DNA from: Aquatica leii
Lineage: Eukaryota; Arthropoda; Insecta; Coleoptera; Lampyridae
Direction of reading: 5' to 3'
Assembly (NCBI GenBank): GCA_035610365.1
Contig: CM069434.1
Span: 124,986,895-125,050,894, forward strand
Length of the DNA stretch: 64,000 nucleotides
The notes beneath the pieces were generated by a model. The model saw only the letters and a program-made list of their open reading frames with translations. It did not search any database and was not told the origin of the DNA. Positions 22,321-33,080 of this stretch are shown here, one piece after another (the stretch's first letter is position 1; every line of letters starts with the position of its first letter). A program made the translations under genes and the position numbers.

Positions 22321-25300
22321 ATGAACCGAAGATAAACATCATTTGTGAAAATAAGACGAAAAATACTAAATTCCATAGAGAAGTCGAAATAAACCAACAA
22401 CCGATAAAGTGCTTCATTGATATGGGTGCGACTGTAAGTACGATAACAGATGCAACGGTATGTCAATTAAAATTATCAGTTCAACCAGGAGATACATCGT
22501 TAATGTGTTCCGAAAATTATAGCGTAAACTCAAGTGGTTTCGTATACGCACAAGTTAAACTAGACGACGTAGAAATGGATGATGTAAAATTACATGTAGT
22601 GCCGACTTATATTCAACCCTTTTCTGTTTTACTTGGACAAAATTTTACCGAACACCCTGAAGTAGCGTACGTGAAGGTGGGCGATAATTTAAGTTTTGGA
22701 TTGCGTTATCAAAAACCTTTTAAAGAGATGTGTCAAATCGACGTAAGCACCAACCCTCCAGTTCGAATAACGGCAGTGAACGAATGTATTCTGAAACCAA
22801 ACTGTATAAACTTAGTGAAAGTGTTACATGACGATAACGTATTCGTGACACCGGTAATAAATGAAAATGAGAAGGAGGTAGTGATAAAATCCGGAGAATG
22901 TCTAGGTAAGGTGCAAGGCATTAACGACCTTGAGTACATTGAAGAAAAACGCTTACCTACCGATGTGGAATGTAAACCAATCGTCGATGAGCAAGTAAAT
23001 ATGAACGAAAGTGTATTAGGAAGAGATAGAGAAAATTTAGTACAATTATTAAACGAGTTTCGCGAATGTTTTGCATTTAACTTACGTGAGTTAGGATGCA
23101 CAACGTTAATGAAAATGGATATAGTGGACAGTGGATTGCCAGTGAAGGGTAAACCGTACAAGGTAACGGCAAGGGATAGACAAACAATAGCTGAGATAGT
23201 GAAAGAATGGAAACAGTGTGGAATAGCAACAGAAACCACATCACCTGTGTTACTTGTGACTAAGAAAACTGGGGAACCAAGACTAGTGGTTGATTTTTGC
23301 AAATTAAATCAACAAACTGTAAAAGAGCATTACCCATTACCAAATTTAGATGACCACTTTGAAAATTTATCTGGATGTAAAATATTCTCAAACTTGGACC
23401 TGGCAAACGCGTATATTTTCAGGTGCCACTGACGGATGAGGCAAAACCAAAAACCGCTTTTATCACACCCGACGAAACAGGTCAGTTTGAACGGATATGC
23501 TTCGGACTAACGAATTGTCCGAGTTATTTTGCGCGATTGATGGCGAAGGTCTTGGGACCGTTGAGGAATAAAGTGGCAATGGCATTTTTAGACGATTTAC
23601 TGATACCGGCGAAGGATTGGGAAGACATGCTTCAGAAATCACGTTTGGTGTTTCAAGTTTTACGGGATGCCAACTTGACGATGAAATTAAGAAAATGCTA
23701 TTTCGGTGTAGCTAAGGTGGAATACTTGGGTTTCCAACTGTCACAGAATTAGTCCGGGAGAAAATAAAGTACGTGCAATTGAGAATTTTCCAAAACCAAC
23801 TAATGTGCGCGAGGTGAAGAGATTTCTGGAAATAACATCGTTTTGTAAGTAGTTACGCGGCTATCGTAAGACCGATTAGTGATTTAACGCAAAACGAAAC
23901 AAATTTTGTGTAGGGTGATCAATAACAACAAGCATTTGAAAAGATTAAGTTGCTACTAGTTTCCCAACCCGTGCTACAACTATATAATCCAAGGGCATAC
24001 ACAGAACTACATACAGATGCCTCCTCAAGGGGATTAGCAGAAATGTTATTACAAAAAGGCGAAGACGACAAAATGCACCTCATATACGCTGTTTCGAAGA
24101 AAACAACAGACACTGAGGCTACTTATCACAGTAGCAAGTTTGAACTGATGGCCATCGTTTGGAGCGTGGACCGATTACGACAGTTATTGTTACCAATTAA
24201 GTTTACCGTTATAACTGATTGTTAAGCTTTTGTATATCTTAATCTGAACAAAACTACGTGTCCGCAAATAGCAAGATGGAGTTATCTTTTACAAGAATTC
24301 GAGTTTGAGGTAAAATTTCGAAAAGGGGAACAGATGACACATGTAGATGCCATGAGTCGAGCTCCAGTAGAAGAATCAAGTAGAACGATGGAGGACATTT
24401 ATGACAAGCGACTTGAAGTCTACAGCATTATGAACGAGGATGAGTGGATTTTGTTAATACAAATGGGGGACCCGGCATTACGAAAGATAGTTTCTATATT
24501 GCGAAGACCAAAAACAGATAGAACCAAACTCGAAAACGATCAAGTAAAAGGGTACAAATTGACAAATGGACGATTAAAACGCGATATTCGAGTGAACGGT
24601 GAAATAAAAACTTTGTTTGTGATTCCAAATTCAATGCGGAAAAGCACGTTGATTAAGTTTCACGATCTTGCAGGACATTTCGGTGTGGATAGAAGTGTTG
24701 ACCTAATTACGCAAAAATACTGGTTTCCAGGAATAAGACAATACGCAAAAAGACAAAAAATCGTGTGTTGACTGTTTAATAGTGAAGGTGCCTAGGGGAA
24801 AACAATACGGAAAATTACATCCAATACCCTTAGCCGAAAGACCATTTTACCGAGTACACGCGAAAGAAAATACGCATATTCTAGCTTTTATCGATAGTTT
24901 CACTAGATTTATACGACTTTATGCAGTGAAAAGTACAAAAAGTAGTGCATCAGTACGGTGTTTACGTGAATTTGTGACAGACTTTGGGTTGCCCACAATT
25001 TTAGTTACGGACAGAGGCACAAGTTTTACCGGAGAAACTTTTAAAAATTTCTGCTTGCAAAATGGAATAAAACATGTATTAAATAGTTCACGACATCCTA
25101 TGGGAAACGGAATTCTAGAACGCGCTAACCGTGTTATTACACCAGTAATTTTAACGAAAATGCAGAAGGAAAAAAATTGGGACGAAGATTTAAGGGAAGT
25201 GCAAAGAGATGTGAATAACGTCATAAATAAAACCACAGGGAAAACTCCTTTTGAAGCTTTATATGGTTTTAGACCTAGTTTTACGGACGGCATAATGAGA

Positions 25301-26002
25301 AGTATGGCGGATGTTGAAGAAAAGTATGAAAATACAGAGGAAATTCGAACGGAAATACGTGAAAGGGTTGCGCATGAACAAGAAATTTACAAAAAACGGT
25401 ACGATGAAAAACGCTGTGTACATGAAGGATTTAATGCCGGAGATATCGTTTACGTAAGATCACCACCTACTGCCACCGGAGTACCAACTAAAACCCAGAG
25501 GAAATACAAGAGACCATTTGTCGGTATACATAACCTTGGAAATGACACATTTAAAATAATTCGTAAAATGGATCCATATATTATTGGTATGGTATTAATT
25601 AAGTGTAATAAATGTGGTCATCCAATAATCAAAAATTTTTCAAAAAATTGTATTTAATTATTTAATGTGACATGTTTCGGCTAATAAAAAACTTTTAGCC
25701 ATCTTCCAACACTAACAAATTGGTCATAAAACAATATAAATAAGTTCAATCGGTGAAAACAGGGCAGAAAATAATATACTACAAATGTGCATGTTTCAAC
25801 CATGAAGATTTACCGAAATTTTGACGGGGAAAGTAACTCCGAATCAGATGTTGAAAATTCCACAAACGACGAAGATAAACAAATGAAATGTGATGACAAG
25901 ACGGAACGGAAGGGCATCGACCATAAGATGAAAACAGCATCGTCAACAAGGTGGCAACGTATGAAACGCCGACCAGAAAGGTTACAAGATTATCAGTTGT
26001 GA
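22321..26002 (+). pseudogene. Gypsy pol (inner element)
   Basis: The protease has CFIDMGATVSTI near 22412-22447, where the usual catalytic DT/SG is DMG, so it is probably inactive. RT includes PRLVVDFCKLNQQTVKEHYPLP and breaks at 23430. It continues in another frame with KTAFITPDETGQFERICFGL and the catalytic box FLDD (normally YxDD). RNase H (ELHTDASSRGLAEML) ends at a stop at 24223. The integrase zinc region (GHFGVDRSVDLI...YWFPGI) and core follow (TILVTDRGTSFTGE, HPMGNGILERANRV). The last catalytic position is the Glu of ILERAN. An acidic tail frame at 25787-26002 may be the end of the polyprotein. Confidence 0.85.
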
Positions 26003-26125
26003 AACAAAATACGATAAGGTTAATTTTGTACGATTATATTAAGTTACTTAGGTATATATATTATGTCATATATTTGTTAATTTGTTAGATAGTTTTCAAA
26101 GATGTTTGGGTCAGGAGCCCAAAAA

Positions 26126-26368
26126 TGTCAGAATAGCCGAGTGTTAGCATTTATTTACAAGTAATAGTTGGTAATAGTTTTTGAAGAAAATATTTCTACA
26201 AGATGCGCATGAGCAAGAGTACTAGGGAGAGATAGAATTGGTGAAACTAGGCGCGATATATTATGTACGAACTATGTATCAAATTTTTGGAGTTTTGTGT
26301 GTGTGAAGATTTATTAAAACTGTTAAAATTAATCAAGGCGACGTTCATTAACCCAGAAATCAATAACA
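26126..26368 (+). repeat. Inner Gypsy 3' LTR
   Basis: 243 bp, TG...CA ends. Compared with the 5' LTR at 21161-21251 it has an extra internal block (about 26165-26290) and an intact start. Confidence 0.75.
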
Positions 26369-26389
26369 TGCTTTGTTAAATTTGAACCA

Positions 26390-28005
26390 CAACAGAATTT
26401 GCTGAGCATTGCATCGACACTGAAGATTATTCTCAAATATCTACACCACCTTATCGAATGATGGCTAACAACAAAGAAATATTACGGCAAGAAATTGAGA
26501 ATGTTAGAGCATAACGTAATAGAAGAGTGTGAAACGCCATGGGCTTCTCCCGTGGTGCTTGTACTCAAGAAAAACAGAATAGTACGAGTGTGCGTTGACT
26601 ATCGAAAGCTAAATGCAATTACGAAACCCGATTTGTATACGTTATCGCGTATAGATGATTTATTACACTCTACCGTCGAAACCGTTTACATGAGTACTAT
26701 GGATCTTCGATCAGGTCACCATCAAGTAAAAGTGCTCGAATCGGATAGAGACAAAACTGCATTTGTGAGTCCGTTTGGAACCTTTCGTTATCGCGTAATG
26801 TCGTTTAGTCTACGAAACGCGCCGGCGACGTTCCAAAGACTAATTGATCATTTTTGTCGTGGTTTAGGTTTTTTGCACGTACAAGTGTGAAGTAACTAGA
26901 ACACGTTATTTCAAAAAACGGAATTCAAGTAGATAAAGAAAAAACAGCTACTATTTCCGAAAAGACCACGAAACGTTAAAGATGTTAAATCGTTCCTGCA
27001 AACCTGTTGTTGCTATAGACGATTTATCGAAAACTTTGCTGCAATAGCCCCACCTTAAATGAATTTATTAAAGTATTTGGATTTGGGAAACACGACAACA
27101 GGAATCTTTTCTAAAAGAAGTTTCATTCTCGGCAGCGATTCTGCAGCAGAATGATAGTACTAAACCATACGTTCTGAGAACCGATGCATCCGCTTATGCT
27201 TTGGGTGCCGTACTTCTACAAGGAGAAGATTCTGAACAACGGCCTATTGAATATGCTTCTAACTTCTGCTGAATGTAATTACAGTTGCACTGAACGAGAA
27301 GCTTTATGTATAGTATGGAGTTTAAACAACTTTAGAGGATACGTAGACAATTTACCTGTTATAGTAACAACGGGCCATCAACCTTTAAAATAGTTGTTAA
27401 GTTTGAAGTCTGCAACAAGTCGACTTGATCGGTGGTCAATGTTAATTTAAGGTTACAACCTCAAAATTGAATATCTTCCAGGTAAATATAATTTTATAGC
27501 TGACATGTTATCACAACCTGTATGCGAGGATGTTGACGATGTGACCTTCGCAACATATCTATAGATATTCCTCATCGAAACGGTTCTCACATTCGTGACG
27601 CACAACTTCAGGACAAAGATAGATAATTCAAGCTTTTGAGAGTAAAGATAACGCCGATTTTGAAAAATGAACTGATCGCGGATACATTATGCCTGAAGGT
27701 GTTCTTTATAATTATGCCTCGGATGATGCAGAAGAAGCTATGTTAGTTATTGCGGCTCAAGAAATAAAGAAGAATATCACGATGCTCTAACTGCTGCCCA
27801 TTATGGTGCCGAACGAGCACTGCACAGGATAGCAAGAAAATATTATTTTTTTGGTATGCGTCGCTATGTGTACGATTATGTGAGTTCGTGTATAAAGTGT
27901 CAACGTTACAAAGCAACAATTTTTTCCACTACTGGGATTATTAAAACCTTTCGCTGTTTCTAAATCAAATCTAAAAATTGAACAAAACAGTGTTAAATCC
28001 ACAAT
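26390..28005 (+). pseudogene. Gypsy RT/RNase H/integrase remnant (outer element)
   Basis: The RT entry is FAEHCIDTEDYSQISTPPYR, then IEECETPWASPVVLVLKKN, VCVDYRKLNAI and MDLRSGHHQV (catalytic Asp present). FRYRVMSFSLRNAPATFQRL follows, but the YxDD box is lost in a frameshift near 26880. RNase H begins at about 27180 (RTDASAYALGAVL) and continues with CTEREALCIVWSLNNFRGY. The integrase zinc region near 27800 reads HYGAERALHRIARKYYF...CIKCQRY. At least five shifts or stops were seen, and no integrase core was found. Confidence 0.8.
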
Positions 28006-28010
28006 GCATA

Positions 28011-28618
28011 GAAAATTTTGTTTTCACTGAATAATTTATACAGAATATTAATAAATACAGTTAAAAATTTTTCCTATTCTATGGATAGGATCCTTCAAAG
28101 TGAAGGAACGGCAAAAAATAAAATCAACCTTTTATGTTATTAAGGCGACGTTTCGTTGGCTTTATTTATCATTAACAAATAAAGTATGTATAGTAATTTT
28201 CATTAATATGACAAACATGACTAGAAGATTCAATCGAAAAATTGCAAACACATACTCAATTAAAATATCTTAATACTACTGCAACTTCATTAAATGTAAT
28301 AATAAGATAATAAATAAAACAATTAAAAAATTAAACAACTTACCAACAAATTATTGGTTGGCTTTACCCCAATTAATAGCAATACAATTTTTTAACATAT
28401 AAATTATATACTGAGGAGTTGAGTGCTTTTCTTAACGTATTTTAACTTATTGGAGTTACGCGAGTTTCTTACTGTGGTTTTTAAGCGGTATTCGTGTCTT
28501 TACGCGAATTTCTGAATACGTGCGTTTGACATTCAGTCACTAGATTGCGTTAAAATCGACATTTTTTAAGAAATGGAGTTACGCGCTTTTCTTACTAAGG
28601 CGACGATATGCAGTTAGA
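28011..28618. other. Spacer left of the Polinton
   Basis: No gene. The motif ggagttacgcg followed by ttcttact occurs at about 28451 and 28574, with a weaker copy near 28414, so a short dispersed repeat is present. It ends at the Polinton target duplication acttat (28619-28624). Confidence 0.45.
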
Positions 28619-28690
28619 ACTTATAGTAGAAAGAGACCAGCATCCCCTCCACTTTTGACGTCACACGACCTCGTCGCAAACGTACGTGAA

Positions 28691-28870
28691 GGGTTTTTTT
28701 CTCTCTCACACATTTTTTTCTCTCTCACACATTTTTTTTTCTCTCTCACACATTTTTTTCTCTCTCACACATTTTTTTCTCTCTCACACATTTTTTTCTC
28801 TCTCACACATTTTTTTCTCTCTCACACATTTTTTTTTCTCTCTCACACATTTTTTTCTCTCTCACATTGT
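28691..28870. repeat. Minisatellite in left terminal repeat
   Basis: Nine or ten copies of a unit of about 18-20 bp, tttttttctctctcacaca, with varying T-run length. The mirror array in the right repeat is 44216-44395. It is almost wholly pyrimidine on one strand. Confidence 0.9.
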
Positions 28871-28987
28871 TACATCATCGCTTAATTGGTAATTTTGATT
28901 GCGTCGTGCGTCATCGCGTAACTGGTAATTTTTTATGCGTCATGAAGTCTCATGATTCGAGCGAGAAGTATTTTTATTTAAAAAAAG

Positions 28988-29062
28988 CTGTGGGTGTACC
29001 TGGATTTGAACCCGGGCTTCTTGATTACAAAGCGGCGACCGTAACCACTGGCCTACGGAAAC
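28988..29062 (-). ncRNA. tRNA-like sequence in left terminal repeat
   Basis: On the minus strand there is an A-box-like TAGGCCAGTGG and, about 44 bases later, a B-box GGTTCAAATCC, followed by a seven-T run (28986-28980). The D-stem (GGCC/GGTC) and most of a T-stem pair. The TTTGTAA loop resembles tRNA-Thr(UGU), but the acceptor and anticodon stems do not pair. It is a tRNA-derived sequence with possible pol III promoter function, not a working tRNA. Transcription would run outward to the element end. Confidence 0.5.
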
Positions 29063-29392
29063 AGTTGAATCGAAACCGTGAATAGTAAATGATATAGTGA
29101 TATATTAAAAAAATGCAATAAATTTTTTTTAGAAAAGATTAGTACAAGAATGGTAAAATAATTTTTAGAGTGAATGTGAAACAACTACATTATTTATATA
29201 TATTTACCCGAAAGGCTAAATTGGTGAATCATTAACCTGTTTTTCTAATGTGTCACGTGTCAAACATTTTACAAGAAATACTTTTTGTACAAACATTCTT
29301 TCCCTATAAAGATATAAAAGCACGTATTTACTAAACCTTAGTTAGTTCTTGTTAACAATTCTAACCAATACTTCATTATAAAACTTCTTGTG

Positions 29393-30193
29393 ATGGCAGC
29401 TAAAACACCACAACGTGATGTAAAAAAGTTTTCACCTTATTCTAAAAGGGAAGATTGGAAGAAAAATTATAGATCGCCAGCATCGCCAGTGTACATTCCT
29501 ACCGCTAAAGATTACACCCTGTTTGAAGAAGCCAAAAAATCATACGGTATCAATAGCTCAGAAGATAAATCAAAATTAGAAGTACGCGAGAAACACGAGT
29601 TGTTTAACGAGGTATCTATTCCATTAAATCACAGTTACTCAAAAATTGCGCGTCTAGGAATAGATGTTTATAATGGCTTCAGACCTTGCCTGAAAATAAT
29701 AAAGTCTGGTTTTAATTCTGGTGTTTACTTCACGTTACCACAATTTACCGAGTTTCTAAGTGTATTGGGCAACATGATAGAAGACCTCAGTCACAAAGAT
29801 GTGGGTAAATATCATCTTGAAAATTATATAGTGCACACAACTGATGTGAACGCTGTTCGATTTGTGCCTAAAAATGTGGAAGAAAAATTTCAATTGTATG
29901 TTGGGCTTAGTTCATTACAAAGCATTAGAAGAATGAAATCTTATTTTACGTCACTACTGAGCGACAGAGAAAACTGTGACTGTCCTTTTCAAGAATTTAT
30001 ACACGATGTGGTGAATTTTGTAGATTCAAAGAAAAAACAGGAAGCTTGTTATGAAGATTTCGAAGAAGTTCTTGAAGAAAAGTACAACAAAAATTTTATG
30101 TTATATGAATTAGTTTACAAATTTCCAAGTTTTATGAATATTGCGGTAAAGAATTATATGGATACATATGACGACCGTTTTCTGTACAAATAA
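29393..30193 (+). CDS. Polinton protein, unknown function
   Basis: The first ATG of the frame is at 29393, giving 266 residues. A TATA-like tataaaag lies about 80 bases upstream (29312-29319). The N-terminus is basic (RDVKKFSPYSKREDWKKNYR) and the rest is mixed alpha/beta-like without a motif I recognise; CDCPF near residue 203 is the only Cys-pair. It is the first gene inside the left terminal repeat and separated by about 145 bp from the ATPase. No frameshift is seen, so it may be under constraint. It could be a DNA-binding or virion component, but nothing supports either. Confidence 0.75.
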   Translation: MAAKTPQRDVKKFSPYSKREDWKKNYRSPASPVYIPTAKDYTLFEEAKKSYGINSSEDKSKLEVREKHELFNEVSIPLNHSYSKIARLGIDVYNGFRPCLKIIKSGFNSGVYFTLPQFTEFLSVLGNMIEDLSHKDVGKYHLENYIVHTTDVNAVRFVPKNVEEKFQLYVGLSSLQSIRRMKSYFTSLLSDRENCDCPFQEFIHDVVNFVDSKKKQEACYEDFEEVLEEKYNKNFMLYELVYKFPSFMNIAVKNYMDTYDDRFLYK

Positions 30194-30337
30194 TTTAGTA
30201 TTTTTACTATACAATGTAATTACATGTAGGTAATAAAACAAAATATAATCAATAAAAATAAAATTTTTTTTTCTCGTATATAATACCTGTTTTATTTTTG
30301 AACGCAGTTAGTTCTCGTTAAGGTAACGATCATTAAC

Positions 30338-30989
30338 ATGTATCAATTTCAACATCCTTTCTCAGCAATTGTTGCAGGACCCTCTGGATGTGGTAAATCT
30401 TACTTTATTGTAAACTTTATAAAACATATGAATGATGTGTGTGACACTAAATTTGAAAATGTCATATGGTTTTATGATGAGTGGCAACCTCTGTATAAAG
30501 ATTTGCCAAAGATAAAATTTCAAGAAGGATTATGCGTTTGATGGAGCAGAAACTAGCTTAATAATCATTGACGATTTAATGCGCGAAGCCAACAGTTCTG
30601 TTGTAGATATATTTACTAAAGGTTGTCATCATAGAAACCTCAGCGTATTTTTCTTAACTCAAAACGTTTTTCACCAAGGTAAAGGACAACGCGACATATC
30701 ATTAAATGCCCATTACATAATTCTATTTAAAAATCCACGAGATAAAGCCCAAATAAAACATTTAACGAGACAAGTATATCCGGAAAACCCAAAGTTTTTA
30801 GAAGAAGCTTATAATGATGCAACGTCGAATCCACATGGATATTTGCTTTTTGATTTAAAACAAGGTACACATGACATTGTACGTTTCAGAACGTCAATTT
30901 TTAACGAAGATGGCGCATGTTACATTTACATTCCTAGAAAAGGGTTTAAATACAAAAGTTCAGATAAATTTGACATCATTCAATCATAA
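30338..30989 (+). pseudogene. Polinton genome-packaging ATPase, frameshifted
   Basis: FtsK/HerA-type (A32-like) ATPase. Start ATG 30338. Walker A GPSGCGKS lies at about residues 14-21. A frameshift near 30535 ends the first frame at 30541. The second frame (from before 30579) holds the Walker B region IIIDDLM, the sensor-like FFLTQNVF and the family-typical ILFKNPRDK. The stop TAA overlaps the ATG of the next gene by one base (TAATG). In Polintons this protein is thought to pump DNA into capsids. Length without the shift, about 215 residues, is usual for the family. Confidence 0.92.
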
Positions 30990-31318
30990 TGACTAACGTA
31001 CTCAGCAAGCATGCTGAACTGCTGTGGGCTTTGACAAAGTTAGGACCTAATGAGCGACAAGCTTTGATAAAGTGTGCCACCGATAAGCAAATACATTGTA
31101 TCTGTGAATGCATCTACAATACTTTAAAAGGAAAAGTTCCGTTGTCAGGACCGCAGAAGCGACGACTTTCTCGTCACAAAAACACACTGAGACGAATAGT
31201 AAAACAAGGAGAATCGATTAAAAAGAAAAAACAAATTTTATTACAACAAGGAGGCGCGTTTCTACCGTTTCTCTTAGCACCATTAATTAGCAGTGTGTTA
31301 GGAAGTCTTTTTAACTAA
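30989..31318 (+). CDS. Small basic Polinton protein with hydrophobic C-terminus
   Basis: 109 residues, start ATG 30989 overlapping the ATPase stop. An N-terminal helical part has a Cys cluster (CICECIY near residues 36-42). A strongly basic middle follows (KRRLSRHKNTLRRIVKQ). The C-terminus GGAFLPFLLAPLISSVLGSL is glycine-flanked and hydrophobic. The basic-then-hydrophobic plan resembles adenovirus core protein precursors of the pX type; this is an inference from composition and position. It is found between ATPase and integrase genes and is intact. Confidence 0.8.
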   Translation: MTNVLSKHAELLWALTKLGPNERQALIKCATDKQIHCICECIYNTLKGKVPLSGPQKRRLSRHKNTLRRIVKQGESIKKKKQILLQQGGAFLPFLLAPLISSVLGSLFN

Positions 31319-31319
31319 T

Positions 31320-32021
31320 ATGGAACACGCTAAAAAGATGATTATTGTTCCCCCGGAATTAATACAGCGGTTAAAAAATACTTCTGAACCTACGCAAAAC
31401 AATGTGTTGTCAGAGCTGGACATCGAAATGAACAAAGTTTTAAATTCAAAACTGTCAGACCACGATAAATGGAATATGTATAATCAAATTCTTCAAAGGT
31501 ATTTACATTTTGTCGGCGAAATTCGACAGCCTGTTAGCATTTCAGTTGAAGATGAAAAGATGACGAAGATAGCTGATTCTGATATAATAAACACACTACC
31601 ATCTACATACAAGAAAAAAGCAGAAAACTTCCTGCGGATTTTGAACACTTCAGGAAACATCGTATGGGACAAGAACGGGGTTGTAACAATAAAAGGAGAA
31701 ACTATACCATCTTCGAATATTATTGACTTGGTGCATGACGCTGTAAGACCGAGAAAAACTAGTAGTCCTATAGGTTGGCAGCAGCTGGCATCTTATATGA
31801 AAGAAATTAATTTCCCGCAAGAACTTATTGGAAATGTAAAACGTCGAGGTGTTTCACAAACCAGAAATGAGCAACTAGCGGTAACTTCACCACGTAGGAG
31901 TAATCAAAGTTTTGCCCCAAACTATGATGGTGATGACGAGTTGAGGCAGACAATAGTTGAAACTCCGAGAACATCGAAACGCAGATCCAGAGTTTTAAAC
32001 TGGGAATCCTTTAAACTTTGA
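31320..32021 (+). CDS. Conserved Polinton protein of unknown function
   Basis: 233 residues, start ATG 31320, one base after the previous stop. Recognisable features are an N-terminal IIVPPELIQRL, a segment HDKWNMYNQILQRYLHF near residues 49-65, and a domain ending NIIDLVHDAVRPRK near residues 135-150. The tail is basic and low-complexity (TSKRRSR). Similar proteins recur in Polintons, but I cannot assign a role. A structural or DNA-associated function is possible given its place in the capsid/packaging cluster. Intact. Confidence 0.75.
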   Translation: MEHAKKMIIVPPELIQRLKNTSEPTQNNVLSELDIEMNKVLNSKLSDHDKWNMYNQILQRYLHFVGEIRQPVSISVEDEKMTKIADSDIINTLPSTYKKKAENFLRILNTSGNIVWDKNGVVTIKGETIPSSNIIDLVHDAVRPRKTSSPIGWQQLASYMKEINFPQELIGNVKRRGVSQTRNEQLAVTSPRRSNQSFAPNYDGDDELRQTIVETPRTSKRRSRVLNWESFKL

Positions 32022-32023
32022 TA

Positions 32024-33080
32024 ATGGATACCATATATTATAACCCAGCTCACGTTAGTGGGTTTGCAGGTGCAAATGACTTATTTCAATCATTGAAGTA
32101 TAAACATAATCGCCCCAGTGTTGAAAAATGGCTACAACAACAAGAATCGTATACTATACATAAACCTAATAAAAAAACGGTTTCCTAGAAACAAATACAT
32201 TGTAAACAATATGTTTGAATTATGGCAGGCAGATTTATGTGATATGCAAAGTTTGAAAAAATATAACGACAACTATAATTACATTTTAACCGTAATTGAC
32301 GTATTTAGTAAAAAGGCTTGGGCTAGACCGCTAAAAACTAAAACAGCCAAGAACGTTATTGAAGCCTTTGCAGATATTTTTAACGAATGTCAAAATTACC
32401 CCTTAAACATTCAAACGGATAAAGGAAAAGAATTTGTCGCAAAAACTGTTCAAAATTTTTTCAAAGAACACGAGATTCATTTTTATGTTACGAATAATCC
32501 GGACGTGAAAGCCGCTGTAGTTGAACGATTCAATAGAACTCTTAAAACAAGAATGTGGCGCTACTTTACTTATTCAAATTCATATCGGTACATTGATGTG
32601 CTACAAAATTTATTATTGTCTTATAATAATAGATATCATCGAAGCATTAAAATGGCGCCCAATGATGTAAATGATTCAAATATTTTACAAGTTTGGCAAA
32701 ACCTGTACAGCAGTGGAGTTGGTCTAGAACGAATATCCAAATATAAAGTCGGTCAACATGTAAGGATTAGTAGAACTAAACAGATCTTTGAGAAGGGATA
32801 TACAACAAATTGGAGCGAAGAAGTGTTTAAAATAAGCGAAGTTATTAATCGCAAACCTCCTGTTTACCGAGTTGTTGATTTAAATAGCGAGCCAATTGAA
32901 GGAACGTTTTATGAAGAAGAATTACAACTTATTACAATTAATAGTGACACAAGATATAAAATTGAAAAAGTGTTAAAAGAAAAGGGCCGCGGAAGAAATA
33001 AACAGTATTTTGTAAAGTGGCAAGGATATAGCGATAAATTTAATTCTTGGGTCCCATTGAACGAATTGCAACAATTATGA
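32024..33080 (+). pseudogene. Polinton integrase with chromodomain, frameshifted
   Basis: The start ATG is 32024, two bases after the previous stop. The N-terminal segment (about 48 codons) is cut off by a frameshift in an A-run near 32170, and the rest is open to 33080. The retroviral-type rve core has Asp in WQADLCDM, Asp in IQTDKGKEF and Glu in AVVERFNRTLK. A C-terminal chromodomain contains YFVKWQGYSDKFNSWVP. It inserts the element DNA and would produce the 6-bp duplication seen at the ends. The stop TGA overlaps the next start (ATGA). Confidence 0.93.

Larger units (their letters stand above)
21161..26368 (+). mobile_element. Inner Gypsy retrotransposon
   Basis: The 3' LTR is at 26126-26368 (TGTCAGAATAG...AATAACA), preceded by a purine tract (gggtcaggagcccaaaaa). 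The 5' LTR at 21161-21251 is a shorter version lacking the first ~30 bases and about 130 internal bases, ending in the same cattaacccagaaat-aataaca. Gag, protease, RT, RNase H and integrase lie between in the expected order with multiple frameshifts. Confidence 0.85.
19827..28010 (+). mobile_element. Outer Gypsy retrotransposon, decayed and split
   Basis: Gag and protease fragments lie at 19827-21160 and RT, RNase H and integrase fragments at 26390-28000. Between them sits an inner Gypsy (21161-26368). The break falls in the linker between protease and RT: upstream residues NTLRADEDTMLSRKDVIQL and downstream FAEHCIDTEDYSQISTPPYR are consecutive parts in relatives. Both ends are uncertain. Confidence 0.8.
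28625..29121. repeat. Polinton left terminal inverted repeat
   Basis: Matches the reverse complement of 43964-44457. It contains unique ends with acgtcacacgacctcgtcgc, a ctctctcacaca minisatellite (28691-28870), and a tRNA-like sequence on the minus strand with a T7 terminator-like run. Confidence 0.9.

Noticed and set aside
28691..28870. CRISPR-like repeat array
   Set aside because: Units are directly adjacent without unique spacers and the genome is eukaryotic, so this is a minisatellite.
28655..29085. Repeated FFSLSHTF-like frames and the VPGFEPG peptide in the Polinton terminal repeats
   Set aside because: These are translations of the minisatellite and of the tRNA-like sequence, not proteins.
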